A stretch of DNA of 64,000 bases from Pseudomonas sp. 21. Its GTDB lineage: Bacteria; Pseudomonadota; Gammaproteobacteria; Pseudomonadales; Pseudomonadaceae. Position 1 is the stretch's first letter; each line of letters opens with the position of its first letter. Shown piece by piece: positions 1 through 7,804 of this stretch. The translations under genes were made by a program, and so were the position numbers. The DNA is taken from NCBI RefSeq assembly GCF_000955805.1, contig NZ_JYOA01000015.1:1-64000 (forward strand). The letters are read 5' to 3'. The notes under the pieces are model-generated. The model saw nothing but the letters and a program-made list of their open reading frames with translations, searched no databases and had not been told where the DNA came from.

Positions 1-2
1 AC

Positions 3-239
3 GAAACTAGGGGCGATTCAGTCGGCACCCTCCATGAAGGTGGGATTCAGTTGCTTGGCAGCGCCAACTGCCTTGAGGCGATCCTTGCCAAACTGAAACC
101 GCATTCCATCAGCGGCCCGCCTGTATCTATAGGACCCGCGACGGCTATCAAAATAGAGGCTCTGCGGAAGGGATCTATTCACTTTGCTCCTGGAGAGGTG
201 GCATCAGGCGAGATGTATCGGATCGCTGCATCTGTATAA
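3..239 (+). CDS. Unrecognised ORF fragment, open at the left edge
   Basis: This frame is open from the first bases of the window to a stop at 237-239. The last few codons (from about 219) read out of frame into the integrase remnant, so any real gene was cut by the recombination that joined it to that remnant. The visible part has stretches such as LEAILAKLKPHS and GPATAIKIEAL that look protein-like, but I recognise no family. It may be the truncated last gene of a previous mobile element, or chance. Confidence 0.2.
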   Translation, partial: ETRGDSVGTLHEGGIQLLGSANCLEAILAKLKPHSISGPPVSIGPATAIKIEALRKGSIHFAPGEVASGEMYRIAASV

Positions 240-375
240 GAAAGCCGGGAAAGACGGCCGGAAGATCGCTGGGCATGCCAGCGCAGAGATGACGAAGAAC
301 TATCAGCGGGACCATGCCGAAGTGGTCTGGTCAGATGCGATTCCGGATCTCGATATCAGCGCATTTGCCCGCTAG
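223..375 (+). pseudogene. 3' remnant of a tyrosine recombinase (integrase), left copy
   Basis: Only the last ~50 codons remain, beginning at the codons for SLHLYKK. They match the end of the longer integrase fragment at 12622-13028 almost residue for residue, including the GHAS box (the His of the catalytic set) and the NYQRDH tyrosine region. Upstream of about position 223 the similarity stops abruptly. The fragment ends 88 bp before a partial copy of the tRNA-Pro 3' end, which is the usual place of an integrase gene relative to its attachment site. With no N-terminal domain and no first catalytic arginine it cannot be active. It marks an earlier, tandem integration at the same tRNA gene. 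Confidence 0.8.
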
Positions 376-463
376 TTTTGCGTGCATTTTGCGGGAGTTT
401 TGCGAGTGGCCAGAAACGAAAACGACCCAAGCACCGTAAGCACTTGAGCCGCTTAAGAAAATT

Positions 464-511
464 TGGTCGGGACGGAGTGATTCGAACACTCTACCCCTTG
501 CACCCCATGCA
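464..511. repeat. Duplicated 3' end of tRNA-Pro (outer attachment site of the island)
   Basis: These 48 bp repeat the CCA end, acceptor, T-arm and anticodon side of the tRNA-Pro(GGG) gene at 13115-13162 in the same orientation, with one mismatch (CACTCT here, CACTCG there). The match ends just inside the anticodon stem. This is the classic signature of a site-specific element that used the tRNA 3' end as attB. The 12.6 kb between the two copies is the inserted element. The repeat extends upstream through the integrase 3' end, 223-511 against 12876-13162, about 288 bp. Confidence 0.85.
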
Positions 512-515
512 GGGC

Positions 516-701
516 ATGAGACCAAGGCAAGTTATTGATCTACCTAGTGAAATTCACATTTCAACTCTAGACAATATCGCGAATTTTAGACCACTCGCAA
601 ACGTGAGACCGGGACTTGTAGAGAGCGTTTTGCGCGCCCTGGAAACTTATGAGGAGTCGCTCTCTAAGCCCCCTCACCCCTTGAGAGGTCGGCCATCATA
701 A
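516..701 (+). CDS. Possible small ORF starting right after the attachment repeat
   Basis: A 61-codon frame begins with ATG five bases past the end of the attachment repeat and overlaps the 3' end of the convergent HNH gene. The product would contain IDLPSEIHISTLDNIANFRP and a proline-rich tail, and I do not recognise it. There is no clear ribosome binding site. It could be the tail of a gene cut when the element integrated, or noise. It is listed because it is the only open frame in this stretch. Confidence 0.2.
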   Translation: MRPRQVIDLPSEIHISTLDNIANFRPLANVRPGLVESVLRALETYEESLSKPPHPLRGRPS

Positions 702-1284
702 GAATTCGTAGGAGATCATCTGCCACATTTCGATACCACTCACTGGGCATATTCCTCCAGATCTCATGCGCCTTCCTGAGCTGACTCATGCATGAGGATT
801 CGGCAAAGACCTCATAGCCCTGCCAGCCATTAAAGAACGCAAGCATTTCGTCACTAATGAAATAGAACTCATCCTGATCCAGACCGTTTTTTTTCGCATC
901 GTCGACGAGAAGCCCATACAGAAATGCAATTTCATCCTGATCATCTCCCCCTCGAGCATTGAGCGACTCTCCCTCCACCGGCTTTCCATTGAATTTTTCA
1001 TGGAGATACCAGTGGCACTTTCTGCAAAGTGCCACCCCATTTCCGAGCTCGAATCGGCCAGCCGGGTATATCGTCTTACGAAAAATATGATGCGCCTCGA
1101 CTTGCTGGCCACTTCCACAATTCAAACAGACTCCGCGGTCCCGCATGCGAATGAAGCGACTCCAAAGCGTGAAGCACCAACGCTCAGAACGCCTCATAGT
1201 GATCGCATGAAGCAGCCGCGACTTCGCCCGTCTAAGCGACGCGTCGCATGCAGATGATGAGCTCATCTTCCCCCCATAAGGCAT
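664..1284 (-). CDS. HNH endonuclease-domain protein
   Basis: The 206-residue product has a compact HNH nuclease core in residues ~50-95: a CLNCG zinc pair, EAHHIF with the catalytic histidines, a GNGVALC asparagine segment, then CRKCHWYLHE completing the zinc site. This is the layout of free-standing HNH nucleases of phages and restriction islands that cut double-stranded DNA using one metal ion. The C-terminal ~100 residues (acidic, with a helical YEVFAESS region) match nothing I know. Alternative starts lie 6 and 28 codons in, and the first ATG has no strong ribosome site. The gene is divergent from the HNH-methyltransferase pair and sits at the island's left edge. Its role may be restriction, homing-like or phage-derived; the sequence does not decide. 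Confidence 0.75.
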   Translation of the reverse strand: MPYGGKMSSSSACDASLRRAKSRLLHAITMRRSERWCFTLWSRFIRMRDRGVCLNCGSGQQVEAHHIFRKTIYPAGRFELGNGVALCRKCHWYLHEKFNGKPVEGESLNARGGDDQDEIAFLYGLLVDDAKKNGLDQDEFYFISDEMLAFFNGWQGYEVFAESSCMSQLRKAHEIWRNMPSEWYRNVADDLLRILMMADLSRGEGA

Positions 1285-1390
1285 CCTTCAACTCCAACCT
1301 TCTTGCACCCATTCCGCACCTCGCCGATCCATATTCGACGAGTGCAAACTGCTATTATCGGAGCAGTCAACCTTCCTGCGTACAGCCCCC

Positions 1391-2179
1391 ATGCCCCAAG
1401 ATGCTCATATCGACCAATCTCACTCAAACAGCTCTCAAGCCAATCCATCCTGGTCTCGTGATGAGCTCATTCTCGCTCTAGACCTATATCTACGTCATCG
1501 CAAATCACTACCATCCAAGCAACATGCGGAAGTACAAGAACTATCACAGTTTCTCGGCAAGATGGGATTAGCTCTCGGTATTAGCTCCTCGGCTAGCTTT
1601 CGAAACCCGAACGGCGTCTATATGAAGCTGGGGAATTTTTGCCGCTGGGACCCTGACTACACCAGCGAAGGAAAGACGGGGCTCGCCAAAGGAAACAAGG
1701 ATGAGGAGGTGGTCTGGAAAGAGTTTGCGGGATCACCGGAAAAGCTAGCAGCGGTAGTCGTAGGAATTCGCAGTGCGGTCGATATGGACGACCAATTCGA
1801 TCATCCGCTGCAAGGTTTCGACGAACCTGAAATTCACGAAGCAGCAGAAGGAAAGGTGCTCACGCGCCTGCATCGCGTGCGAGAACGCTGCCGGAAGCTC
1901 GTCGAGCGCAAGAAGAAGCAAGCCCTAGCCAAGCATGGGAAGCTCGCATGCGAAGCCTGTGAGTTCGATTTTCAGACGCAGTACGGAAAGGCAGGCGCTG
2001 GCGTGATCGACGTTCACCATATCCAGCCGCTCCATACCTTGCAGCCAGGCCAGAAAACCCGCCTCAATGACCTCGCCCTTTTATGCGCGAACTGTCACCG
2101 CATCGTCCATGCCACTAGGCATTGGTTAAGCCTTGAGGAGCTCAAGGCCACCCTTGCGGCAGCCAAAAAGCATGTATAA
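1391..2179 (+). CDS. McrA-like HNH endonuclease, probable restriction partner of the adjacent methyltransferase
   Basis: The 262-residue product begins with a helical domain (WSRDELILALDLYL) common in HNH-type restriction enzymes, followed by a middle region. Its C-terminal HNH domain lies in residues ~185-245: CEACEFDF, VIDVHHIQPL, LNDLALLCANCHRIVH. The two CxxC pairs bind zinc and the HH pair is catalytic. It is read in the same direction as the cytosine-5 methyltransferase that starts 70 bp downstream, the standard arrangement of a type II restriction-modification pair. A methylation-dependent McrA-like activity is the alternative, because proteins of this shape occur in both roles. The family is clear; the cognate pairing is inferred from position. 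Confidence 0.8.
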   Translation: MPQDAHIDQSHSNSSQANPSWSRDELILALDLYLRHRKSLPSKQHAEVQELSQFLGKMGLALGISSSASFRNPNGVYMKLGNFCRWDPDYTSEGKTGLAKGNKDEEVVWKEFAGSPEKLAAVVVGIRSAVDMDDQFDHPLQGFDEPEIHEAAEGKVLTRLHRVRERCRKLVERKKKQALAKHGKLACEACEFDFQTQYGKAGAGVIDVHHIQPLHTLQPGQKTRLNDLALLCANCHRIVHATRHWLSLEELKATLAAAKKHV

Positions 2180-2234
2180 ATTTTCAGTACTCGACCTCGA
2201 TCTTTTGTCCTGAACCGGATAGAATGACCTCCGT

Positions 2235-2243
2235 TAGGAGGCT
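2235..2243 (+). promoter_or_regulatory. Strong ribosome binding site for the methyltransferase
   Basis: A TTAGGAGGC sequence ends six bases before the ATG at 2250 and fixes that start. It lies in the 70-bp gap after the HNH gene, so the two genes can share a transcript while the methyltransferase keeps its own efficient initiation site. Confidence 0.6.
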
Positions 2244-2249
2244 ATTCCC

Positions 2250-3320
2250 ATGCATGACATTGACGCCGTTGATCTTTTCTGCGGTGCCGGCGGGCTGACC
2301 GCAGGCCTGCTCAAGACCGGCATAAGCGTACGCGCAGGCTACGACATTGATCTCAACTGCGAATACGCCTACAAAACGAACAATGGCGCAGAGTTCGTAG
2401 CTGAAAGCGTAGAGATCGCCAAGATTGAGGACGTAGCTGCCTGGTATCGTCCCAACCGAATCAAGCTTCTTGCTGGCTGTGCTCCTTGTCAGCCGTTTTC
2501 GACCTACAATCAAGGTCGTGACACAAGCACCGATCGTAAATGGCCTCTCCTATATTCCTTCGAAAAGCTCATCAAAGGCATCAAGCCTGAGCTAGTAACG
2601 ATGGAAAATGTGCCTGACGTGACCAAACACAAGGTCTACCACGACTTCGTAAAAGCCCTCGAAAACGAGGACTACAGCATCTGGGCGGGAACGATTCACT
2701 GCGTGGATTATGGGCTTCCCCAACAGCGTCGCCGGCATGTACTGCTTGCGTCGAAGCTGGGCCCTATCAGCATGATTCCGAAAACCCATGTCGGTGAGCC
2801 TGTGACCGTCGAAACAGCGATTGGTCACTTCCCCAGACTTGCGGCGGGAGAGTGCGACCCACGCGATCCGCTACACCGCGCAGCTACACTCAATCCGACC
2901 AACCTCGAGCGCATCAAACGCTCGAAACCGGGTGGCACTTGGAAGGATTGGCCGGAGTGGCTGCGAGCCGATTGTCACCGCAAGGCGTCTGGCAAGACCT
3001 ATCCAAGCGTTTACGGTCGGATGCGCCATGACGAACCGGGACCGACCATGACGACACTGTGCTATGGGTTTGGTAATGGTCGCTTCGGGCACTATGACAC
3101 CAAGCAGAATCGCGCCATCTCCCTGAGAGAGGCTGCGACCTTGCAATCGTTCCCGGAAACCTATCAATTCATGCCCCCCGAGCAAATTACCTTCAAGGCC
3201 GTTGGTCGCATGATTGGAAACGCAGTTCCCGTCCGACTGGGAGAAATTATCGGTCTCAGTATTCAGCGCCATCTCGAAGAGATAGATTCGCTGAAGAAGG
3301 CAGAGAAAAGTCCTGCCTGA
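2250..3320 (+). CDS. DNA (cytosine-5-)-methyltransferase
   Basis: The 356-residue protein shows the ordered C5-methyltransferase motifs. Motif I is DLFCGAGGLTAG near residue 6 (AdoMet binding). Motif IV is GCAPCQPFS at ~75 with the catalytic cysteine. Motif VI is ENVP at ~115, motif VIII is QQRRRHVLLAS at ~155, and motif X is GNAVPVRLG near residue 325. The target-recognition region is short. Length is normal for a type II enzyme. It would methylate cytosine in the recognition site of the neighbouring HNH nuclease. A convergent vsr gene overlaps its 3' end by 65 bp. Vsr proteins repair the T:G mismatches made when 5-methylcytosine deaminates, which supports a 5-methylcytosine product. The recognition sequence cannot be read from the protein. 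Confidence 0.93.
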   Translation: MHDIDAVDLFCGAGGLTAGLLKTGISVRAGYDIDLNCEYAYKTNNGAEFVAESVEIAKIEDVAAWYRPNRIKLLAGCAPCQPFSTYNQGRDTSTDRKWPLLYSFEKLIKGIKPELVTMENVPDVTKHKVYHDFVKALENEDYSIWAGTIHCVDYGLPQQRRRHVLLASKLGPISMIPKTHVGEPVTVETAIGHFPRLAAGECDPRDPLHRAATLNPTNLERIKRSKPGGTWKDWPEWLRADCHRKASGKTYPSVYGRMRHDEPGPTMTTLCYGFGNGRFGHYDTKQNRAISLREAATLQSFPETYQFMPPEQITFKAVGRMIGNAVPVRLGEIIGLSIQRHLEEIDSLKKAEKSPA

Positions 3321-3669
3321 GCCGTCCCTCAAGACGATTCAAATCCCGCGTCTCACACTCCCAAACGACAAGCACTCTCCAGCCCAGCGCTTCAAGCTGG
3401 GCCGTTTTTCTCAAATCTCTTTCGACATTGGCGTAGAACTTTGGCAACCAATAATGCTGCCGAGTCTTGGGCGTGCTTGCGTACCTACAATTAGCATGAC
3501 GATGCCAAAAACACCCATGAACGAAAATAACCGTTCGATGCCGAGGAAGGACTATATCTGGAGTACCCGGCAAGTCCTTTCCGTGCAAACGAAAGCGCAC
3601 TCCTAGGCGGTGAAGCAACCTCCGAGTTAACAACTCCGGGCGCGTATTTTTTTGCTTTACAGACTTCAT
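3256..3669 (-). CDS. vsr: Very short patch repair endonuclease Vsr
   Basis: The 137-residue product carries the Vsr hallmarks: KNTRPELLTRRLLHRLG at the N-terminus, GTPDIVLPRHRTVIFVHGC with the catalytic aspartate, FWHRHANC with zinc ligands, and ALGWRVLVVWECE. Vsr nicks 5' to the T of T:G mismatches that arise from deaminated 5-methylcytosine, and usually sits beside the matching methyltransferase. Here it is convergent with the methyltransferase and overlaps it by 65 bp. It follows the three-gene operon to its right by only 34 bp on the same strand, so it may be transcribed from that operon. The N-terminus is some 10-15 residues shorter than typical: no ATG, GTG or TTG lies between this ATG and the in-frame stop nine codons upstream. 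Confidence 0.9.
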   Translation of the reverse strand: MKSVKQKNTRPELLTRRLLHRLGVRFRLHGKDLPGTPDIVLPRHRTVIFVHGCFWHRHANCRYASTPKTRQHYWLPKFYANVERDLRKTAQLEALGWRVLVVWECETRDLNRLEGRLRQDFSLPSSANLSLRDGAEY

Positions 3670-3703
3670 CTTTTGAATGGTGCAGCTAAAAAGCCATCAG
3701 CAC

Positions 3704-4381
3704 TCATATAGATGCAGAATACTCTAGAAATGCATCATCCGATCTCAGCAAAAATCTTCGATGAGCAAAACTTTCAACTCTAAGATCTTCCAACGGCTCC
3801 CAACCACATGCTGAATGTATCGCATATAGAATCAACTCATGATCGCAATTCGCAAGCATGAAAAACGTAGGAGTACTGGTAGGGAACCACTCAATCGAAC
3901 CAGGGAGCTCTATATCCACCCCGTTTATGGTCGTCCTTTTTATCTGCTGGACATGAAAGAAAGCGTGTTTATCATAACCCGGAGTACCCTTTGGAAAAAC
4001 TTCCGGATGCTCGTAGCGAAATCCAAAAGATTTGTCTCCTCCCTCATCAGACTTTAAATATACAACCTCCGCATTTATATGCTCATGCTTCGTAACCACC
4101 AAGCGAAGCAATTTTATCCACCCTTCACTGGGCTCCAGATCAACAAGATAATACGGCGTCTCAGAACCCTTTTTCTTTTTTGTCAGAAAATTTATAAGCT
4201 TTGCATTCAGAGCGTATGTATGCTCTCCGGAGAAAAATATCTGACTATCATGCGCCTCTGCGTAGTCCTCCATAAATTTTCTGCAACCACTAAGACTTGC
4301 ATGTAATGCAAATGCTTTAGAGCTCGCTTCGTGCAACTTCCCCAAAAGTTTCACTATTACCTGCGCGACATCCTTATTCAT
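3704..4381 (-). CDS. Unknown protein, third gene of the dual-GHKL / receiver operon
   Basis: This 225-residue protein is not recognised. It starts 13 bp after the receiver-like gene and is clearly cotranscribed with it. The sequence is mixed alpha/beta with a lysine run (KKKKGSE) near residue 70, an aromatic-rich centre (HAFFHVQQIKRT) and a YAIHSACGWEPLEDLR segment towards the end. There are no membrane segments, no signal peptide and no nuclease or helix-turn-helix motif that I can see. Its DNA is visibly more AT-rich than the chromosome. As the last specific member of the operon it could be an effector, an adaptor or an immunity partner. None of these is supported beyond position. Confidence 0.7.
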   Translation of the reverse strand: MNKDVAQVIVKLLGKLHEASSKAFALHASLSGCRKFMEDYAEAHDSQIFFSGEHTYALNAKLINFLTKKKKGSETPYYLVDLEPSEGWIKLLRLVVTKHEHINAEVVYLKSDEGGDKSFGFRYEHPEVFPKGTPGYDKHAFFHVQQIKRTTINGVDIELPGSIEWFPTSTPTFFMLANCDHELILYAIHSACGWEPLEDLRVESFAHRRFLLRSDDAFLEYSASI

Positions 4382-4394
4382 GAGGCACCACTTA

Positions 4395-5624
4395 TTACAT
4401 TAGCAGATAGGCTTGAGGCTCATAATTAACTTTTTCACCTCCAGCTGATAATTCATCGACAACCCAACGCTCTCTATCGAATGACTGCAGGTCGCTGGGG
4501 TAGCTTTTGCAGCTCGACTTATCGACAAAACGCGAAGCATCTTCGCAAAATGCGAGGTTGGGGATGTCTCGTATCGAAAAGTCAACCGGACGCTTGATGC
4601 TACCTTTAACCTCTTGCCCCCAATAGGCCGGCCGGCTCACTAGGCATTCTGGGTATACTCGAAACTTCTCTAAATCAGGCACTAAACCATGCACTTCGTG
4701 CAAGTCGCATATTTTGCGCCAGGCCGATTCATCCTTGTAATTTTCCAAGACCCAAGGATATCGGGATACTAAATGTGGAGCATCACAGATAAGCTCCTGA
4801 TTCGGAAGAATTAGCCTCTCTATCCAGTGAGAAAGCACGGCAGCTGCCAAATTCGCAAGATTTCTATTCGGTAACTTTTCAATAATTTTTGCATCTTTCT
4901 CTAAGATATTAAAAACACTAATAGGGTTTGGCTGAAGTTTTCCCTCCCCCCGACGTCCTGTGAGGAGGCTTCTGAAGGTTATGCTCTTGTCTGGAAGAAG
5001 GCCTAACCTAGCAAGAAGTTCATGGGGGATATATCGAGGAGAATCAAAATCCTCGATATTAAGCTGGAGCGTTTCTATAATGGACTTATCAATATTAGCT
5101 TCTATGAAGTTGGAAAGATCTTTAAATCTTACCGGCTCAACAAGAAGATTTGGCCAATGCCAAGGCCTGAACTCAGTGAAGTCAGAAGATCTCCATAGCT
5201 CAGCGCTAGTAACATGCTTACTTCCAAGATCTAAATCAGCATATGACGGAGAAGTCCTACGCATTGTCAGATCAAATGAATTTGTACCATACTGATTGAC
5301 AACGACTATCGGACCGACCAAGGACATCAATCGAGCTGCATACGCGACCTCTGCTCCAGTTGACCAGGCCGATGTTCCCTCTGTATCCAACCCCAGAAGA
5401 TCATAATCCACGATCAAAAGATCGACTTCATCTAGCTGCGCGACCGTTTTATATTCTCCCTCGCGGGCACTATATCTGCTCTTGTGCAGAGATGAAATGA
5501 CCTCACTTACCTCGGGAACACTTAACGCTGTAACACTGTGTCCATCGCCACCAATACTTGTGCGCATAGAATCAACCCAAGATTCTGCTCGAGGGGTGTC
5601 ATCATCCAGTATTACAATATTCAT
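4395..5624 (-). CDS. Response-regulator-like protein with an unrecognised C-terminal half
   Basis: The 409-residue product opens like a receiver domain: MNIVILDDD supplies the acidic pair, VDLLIVDYDLLG at ~67-78 supplies the putative phospho-acceptor (Asp73), and GPIVVVNQYGT follows at the position of the conserved Thr strand. The receiver is longer than usual. The expected Lys-Pro is replaced by Glu-Pro (LLVEPVRF, Glu163), so the site may be degenerate. Residues ~200-409 form no output domain I know: there is no DNA-binding, GGDEF, HD or nuclease motif. The start codon overlaps the stop of the dual-GHKL gene (ATGA), strong evidence of coupled translation with its presumed kinase. The receiver call is moderately secure; the effector function is unknown. 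Confidence 0.75.
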   Translation of the reverse strand: MNIVILDDDTPRAESWVDSMRTSIGGDGHSVTALSVPEVSEVISSLHKSRYSAREGEYKTVAQLDEVDLLIVDYDLLGLDTEGTSAWSTGAEVAYAARLMSLVGPIVVVNQYGTNSFDLTMRRTSPSYADLDLGSKHVTSAELWRSSDFTEFRPWHWPNLLVEPVRFKDLSNFIEANIDKSIIETLQLNIEDFDSPRYIPHELLARLGLLPDKSITFRSLLTGRRGEGKLQPNPISVFNILEKDAKIIEKLPNRNLANLAAAVLSHWIERLILPNQELICDAPHLVSRYPWVLENYKDESAWRKICDLHEVHGLVPDLEKFRVYPECLVSRPAYWGQEVKGSIKRPVDFSIRDIPNLAFCEDASRFVDKSSCKSYPSDLQSFDRERWVVDELSAGGEKVNYEPQAYLLM

Positions 5625-7804
5625 TCGTCACTCCACTCAATTTTAAACGCGGTCTTAAATGGGGGGGCTGGCTCTACAAAGGAGACATGACACTCCAATG
5701 AATCAGCCACCATTTTCACTATGGTCAACCCAATTCCCATACCGCCTAACCCTAAGCTTTTCCGTTCTTCTGGTATTTCTAGTCTACGAACAAATGGCTT
5801 AAACAGATCAGAGCTATCGTGAAGCCTGACACCAGCGCCCGTATCTTGAATATAAATGGCATGATGTTGCCGCTCAGAAACACTTGTGCATTCAATCTTC
5901 CGAACCTTAGACCCAATCATTGCATTAACCGCATTGATGAGGACGTTCTGAAAAATTGCGTTCCATGCAGCAAATGTTGCCTCTGGGAGTTTCAAATCTG
6001 CTGGAACCTGAACCTCTACAGAAACGTCTCGCATGACCGCTTCAGAGTTCTTAACAATCTGATCTATAACCTTACATGCGCGATATTTATTTCTTTTTTC
6101 GCGATCGTACTCGTTCATCAGCGGGGAGAATAATTTTCTCGCTCTTGTCGTGCGCTCAGCCCACTTATCAAGCGCCTCAACAATTTTCGCTTCATTTATA
6201 GACGCGCGCTTTAATTTTAGCTGATCGCGAATGCCATTCAATATAACCAACTCTTTTTGGAGCTCATGCTCCATTGCCAATGCTGCCATACCTGTAGTAG
6301 CGAGCGCCGCAAGCAGAACACGCTCTGCATTAAGAGCGTTTTTTCGTTGTTCTTCGAGATCCTGAAGCTCTTGAAAGCGCTCGGATACTATTTCAATTTG
6401 CCTTGCAACTGGAGGCGGAGCACTCAAAGCAATCTGAAAGAGTTGTTCTTTAATTTCTGACGTTTTTTCTTCGGTCTCAGGAACCTCTAGAAGCTTTGTA
6501 AGCTTCTCCTGCTGTCGTCGCTCGTAAGAGCGCATGGCGTAAAAATCTATTGCCCACCGGACAGTATCGACAAGCTGTTTAAATGCGCCATTGTCGATAA
6601 GTCTATCCCGGGTGACCTGGACATTCAGGTAGCTCCCGCGACGAACTTCTCTCTGCGCAGCAACACTTCGCTCATGCGAAGTTGATATTTGGACAAGACC
6701 AAATATGCGTCCATTAGTGGGAAGGTCGTTTAACCCACTGGAAACCTGAAATTCCGCGGGAAGCAATGTGGACTTATTTAATCGATGCGAGTGATCGTAC
6801 TCTAGCCCAAGCCAATCTTGCTCTTCGCCACCATAGAACGGGAGCCTAAAATTGTTATCGTATACGTGAACCCCACCATACCTTCTAAAGTATTTTCTTG
6901 CCGCAGTAACCTCTACACCGCCAGACTGTTTTCCAGAAAGCTTAAATACATATATCTTAAATTTTGCAGCATCAAGAAAATTTCCATCTACCTTATATGA
7001 AGCCGGGTACGCATCCCCATTCTTGAAAGTAACAGTTACACTAGCCTTATTTCCACTCCTACCGCCTTTCAACTCCCCTTCAATCACTGCTATCCAGTTT
7101 TCGAAAGCCTGTTCCATTTGCTCCGAGAAAGTCTCTTCAATCTCCTCCGGAACACCTTGAAGAGATATATTAAATTTATCTTTAGCAGATAAGGAGCGTA
7201 CAAGCATACTCGGCGGCTGTAGGAACCAGAGCTCTCTAGCTAGATCACGTAACTCCTGACGCCCCCAGACCTGCTTGAGTCCCGTTATTGTTACGCTAGT
7301 CCCATGGCGGAACTTCCCACCGATAAGGATATCTGGATCAGCATCACCTACATGCGCACCAGCTTTTATCAGATCACCTGCATCTATATTTTTTGGCCAA
7401 TCTACAGCTGCATAAAAAGCATTTGATTTTTGCTTTCTTGACACTAGCTCTAGCTGCTCACCTAGAAATTGCACAGATAAACGGCCGATTCCTTTAGAGC
7501 CTGTAACGGTACGCCCCCTACTCGTAGTAGTGTTTTGTTGCTTATGTATAGTTCCCACTCTAAGCCAGTAGTCAATAAAGTCCGACGAGCTCATCCCTGT
7601 GCCATTGTCTGTCACAGTTATGCTGTCTTCTCCAAATGTAATTACTACTTCAGTGGCATCGGCGTCATAGCTATTCTTCACCAGTTCTGAAAGCGCGACG
7701 TGGGGCTTTCCAACTAGGCGTTCGCCTAATTCACGTAGGAGCGCCGCGTCGACCGTGAATTCCTTGAATTCACTTAGATGAGAGCGCAATCGAGGAGTTG
7801 CCAT
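5621..7804 (-). CDS. Dual GHKL ATPase: Hsp90/MORC-like N-terminal half fused to a histidine-kinase C-terminal half
   Basis: The 727-residue product contains two ATP-binding GHKL folds. The first has an N-box ELVKNSYDAD (40-49), G1 VTDNGTGM (64-71) and G2 SKGIGRLS (103-110). It is followed by a second subdomain with GGVHVYDNNFRLPFYGG and DWLGL (310-334), typical of Hsp90/MutL/MORC-type ATPases. After a coiled coil (~430-495) comes a kinase-like module: AMEHEL with candidate phospho-His513, N-box NAIFQNVLINAVNAM, G1 IQDTGAGV and G2 LGLGGMGIGLTIVKMV (684-699). No transmembrane segment is visible, so it would be a cytoplasmic sensor. It is the first gene of a three-gene operon with a receiver-like protein, beside a methyltransferase, Vsr and HNH genes. 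A DNA- or damage-sensing signalling ATPase is a reasonable inference. Confidence 0.88.
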   Translation of the reverse strand: MATPRLRSHLSEFKEFTVDAALLRELGERLVGKPHVALSELVKNSYDADATEVVITFGEDSITVTDNGTGMSSSDFIDYWLRVGTIHKQQNTTTSRGRTVTGSKGIGRLSVQFLGEQLELVSRKQKSNAFYAAVDWPKNIDAGDLIKAGAHVGDADPDILIGGKFRHGTSVTITGLKQVWGRQELRDLARELWFLQPPSMLVRSLSAKDKFNISLQGVPEEIEETFSEQMEQAFENWIAVIEGELKGGRSGNKASVTVTFKNGDAYPASYKVDGNFLDAAKFKIYVFKLSGKQSGGVEVTAARKYFRRYGGVHVYDNNFRLPFYGGEEQDWLGLEYDHSHRLNKSTLLPAEFQVSSGLNDLPTNGRIFGLVQISTSHERSVAAQREVRRGSYLNVQVTRDRLIDNGAFKQLVDTVRWAIDFYAMRSYERRQQEKLTKLLEVPETEEKTSEIKEQLFQIALSAPPPVARQIEIVSERFQELQDLEEQRKNALNAERVLLAALATTGMAALAMEHELQKELVILNGIRDQLKLKRASINEAKIVEALDKWAERTTRARKLFSPLMNEYDREKRNKYRACKVIDQIVKNSEAVMRDVSVEVQVPADLKLPEATFAAWNAIFQNVLINAVNAMIGSKVRKIECTSVSERQHHAIYIQDTGAGVRLHDSSDLFKPFVRRLEIPEERKSLGLGGMGIGLTIVKMVADSLECHVSFVEPAPPFKTAFKIEWSDE

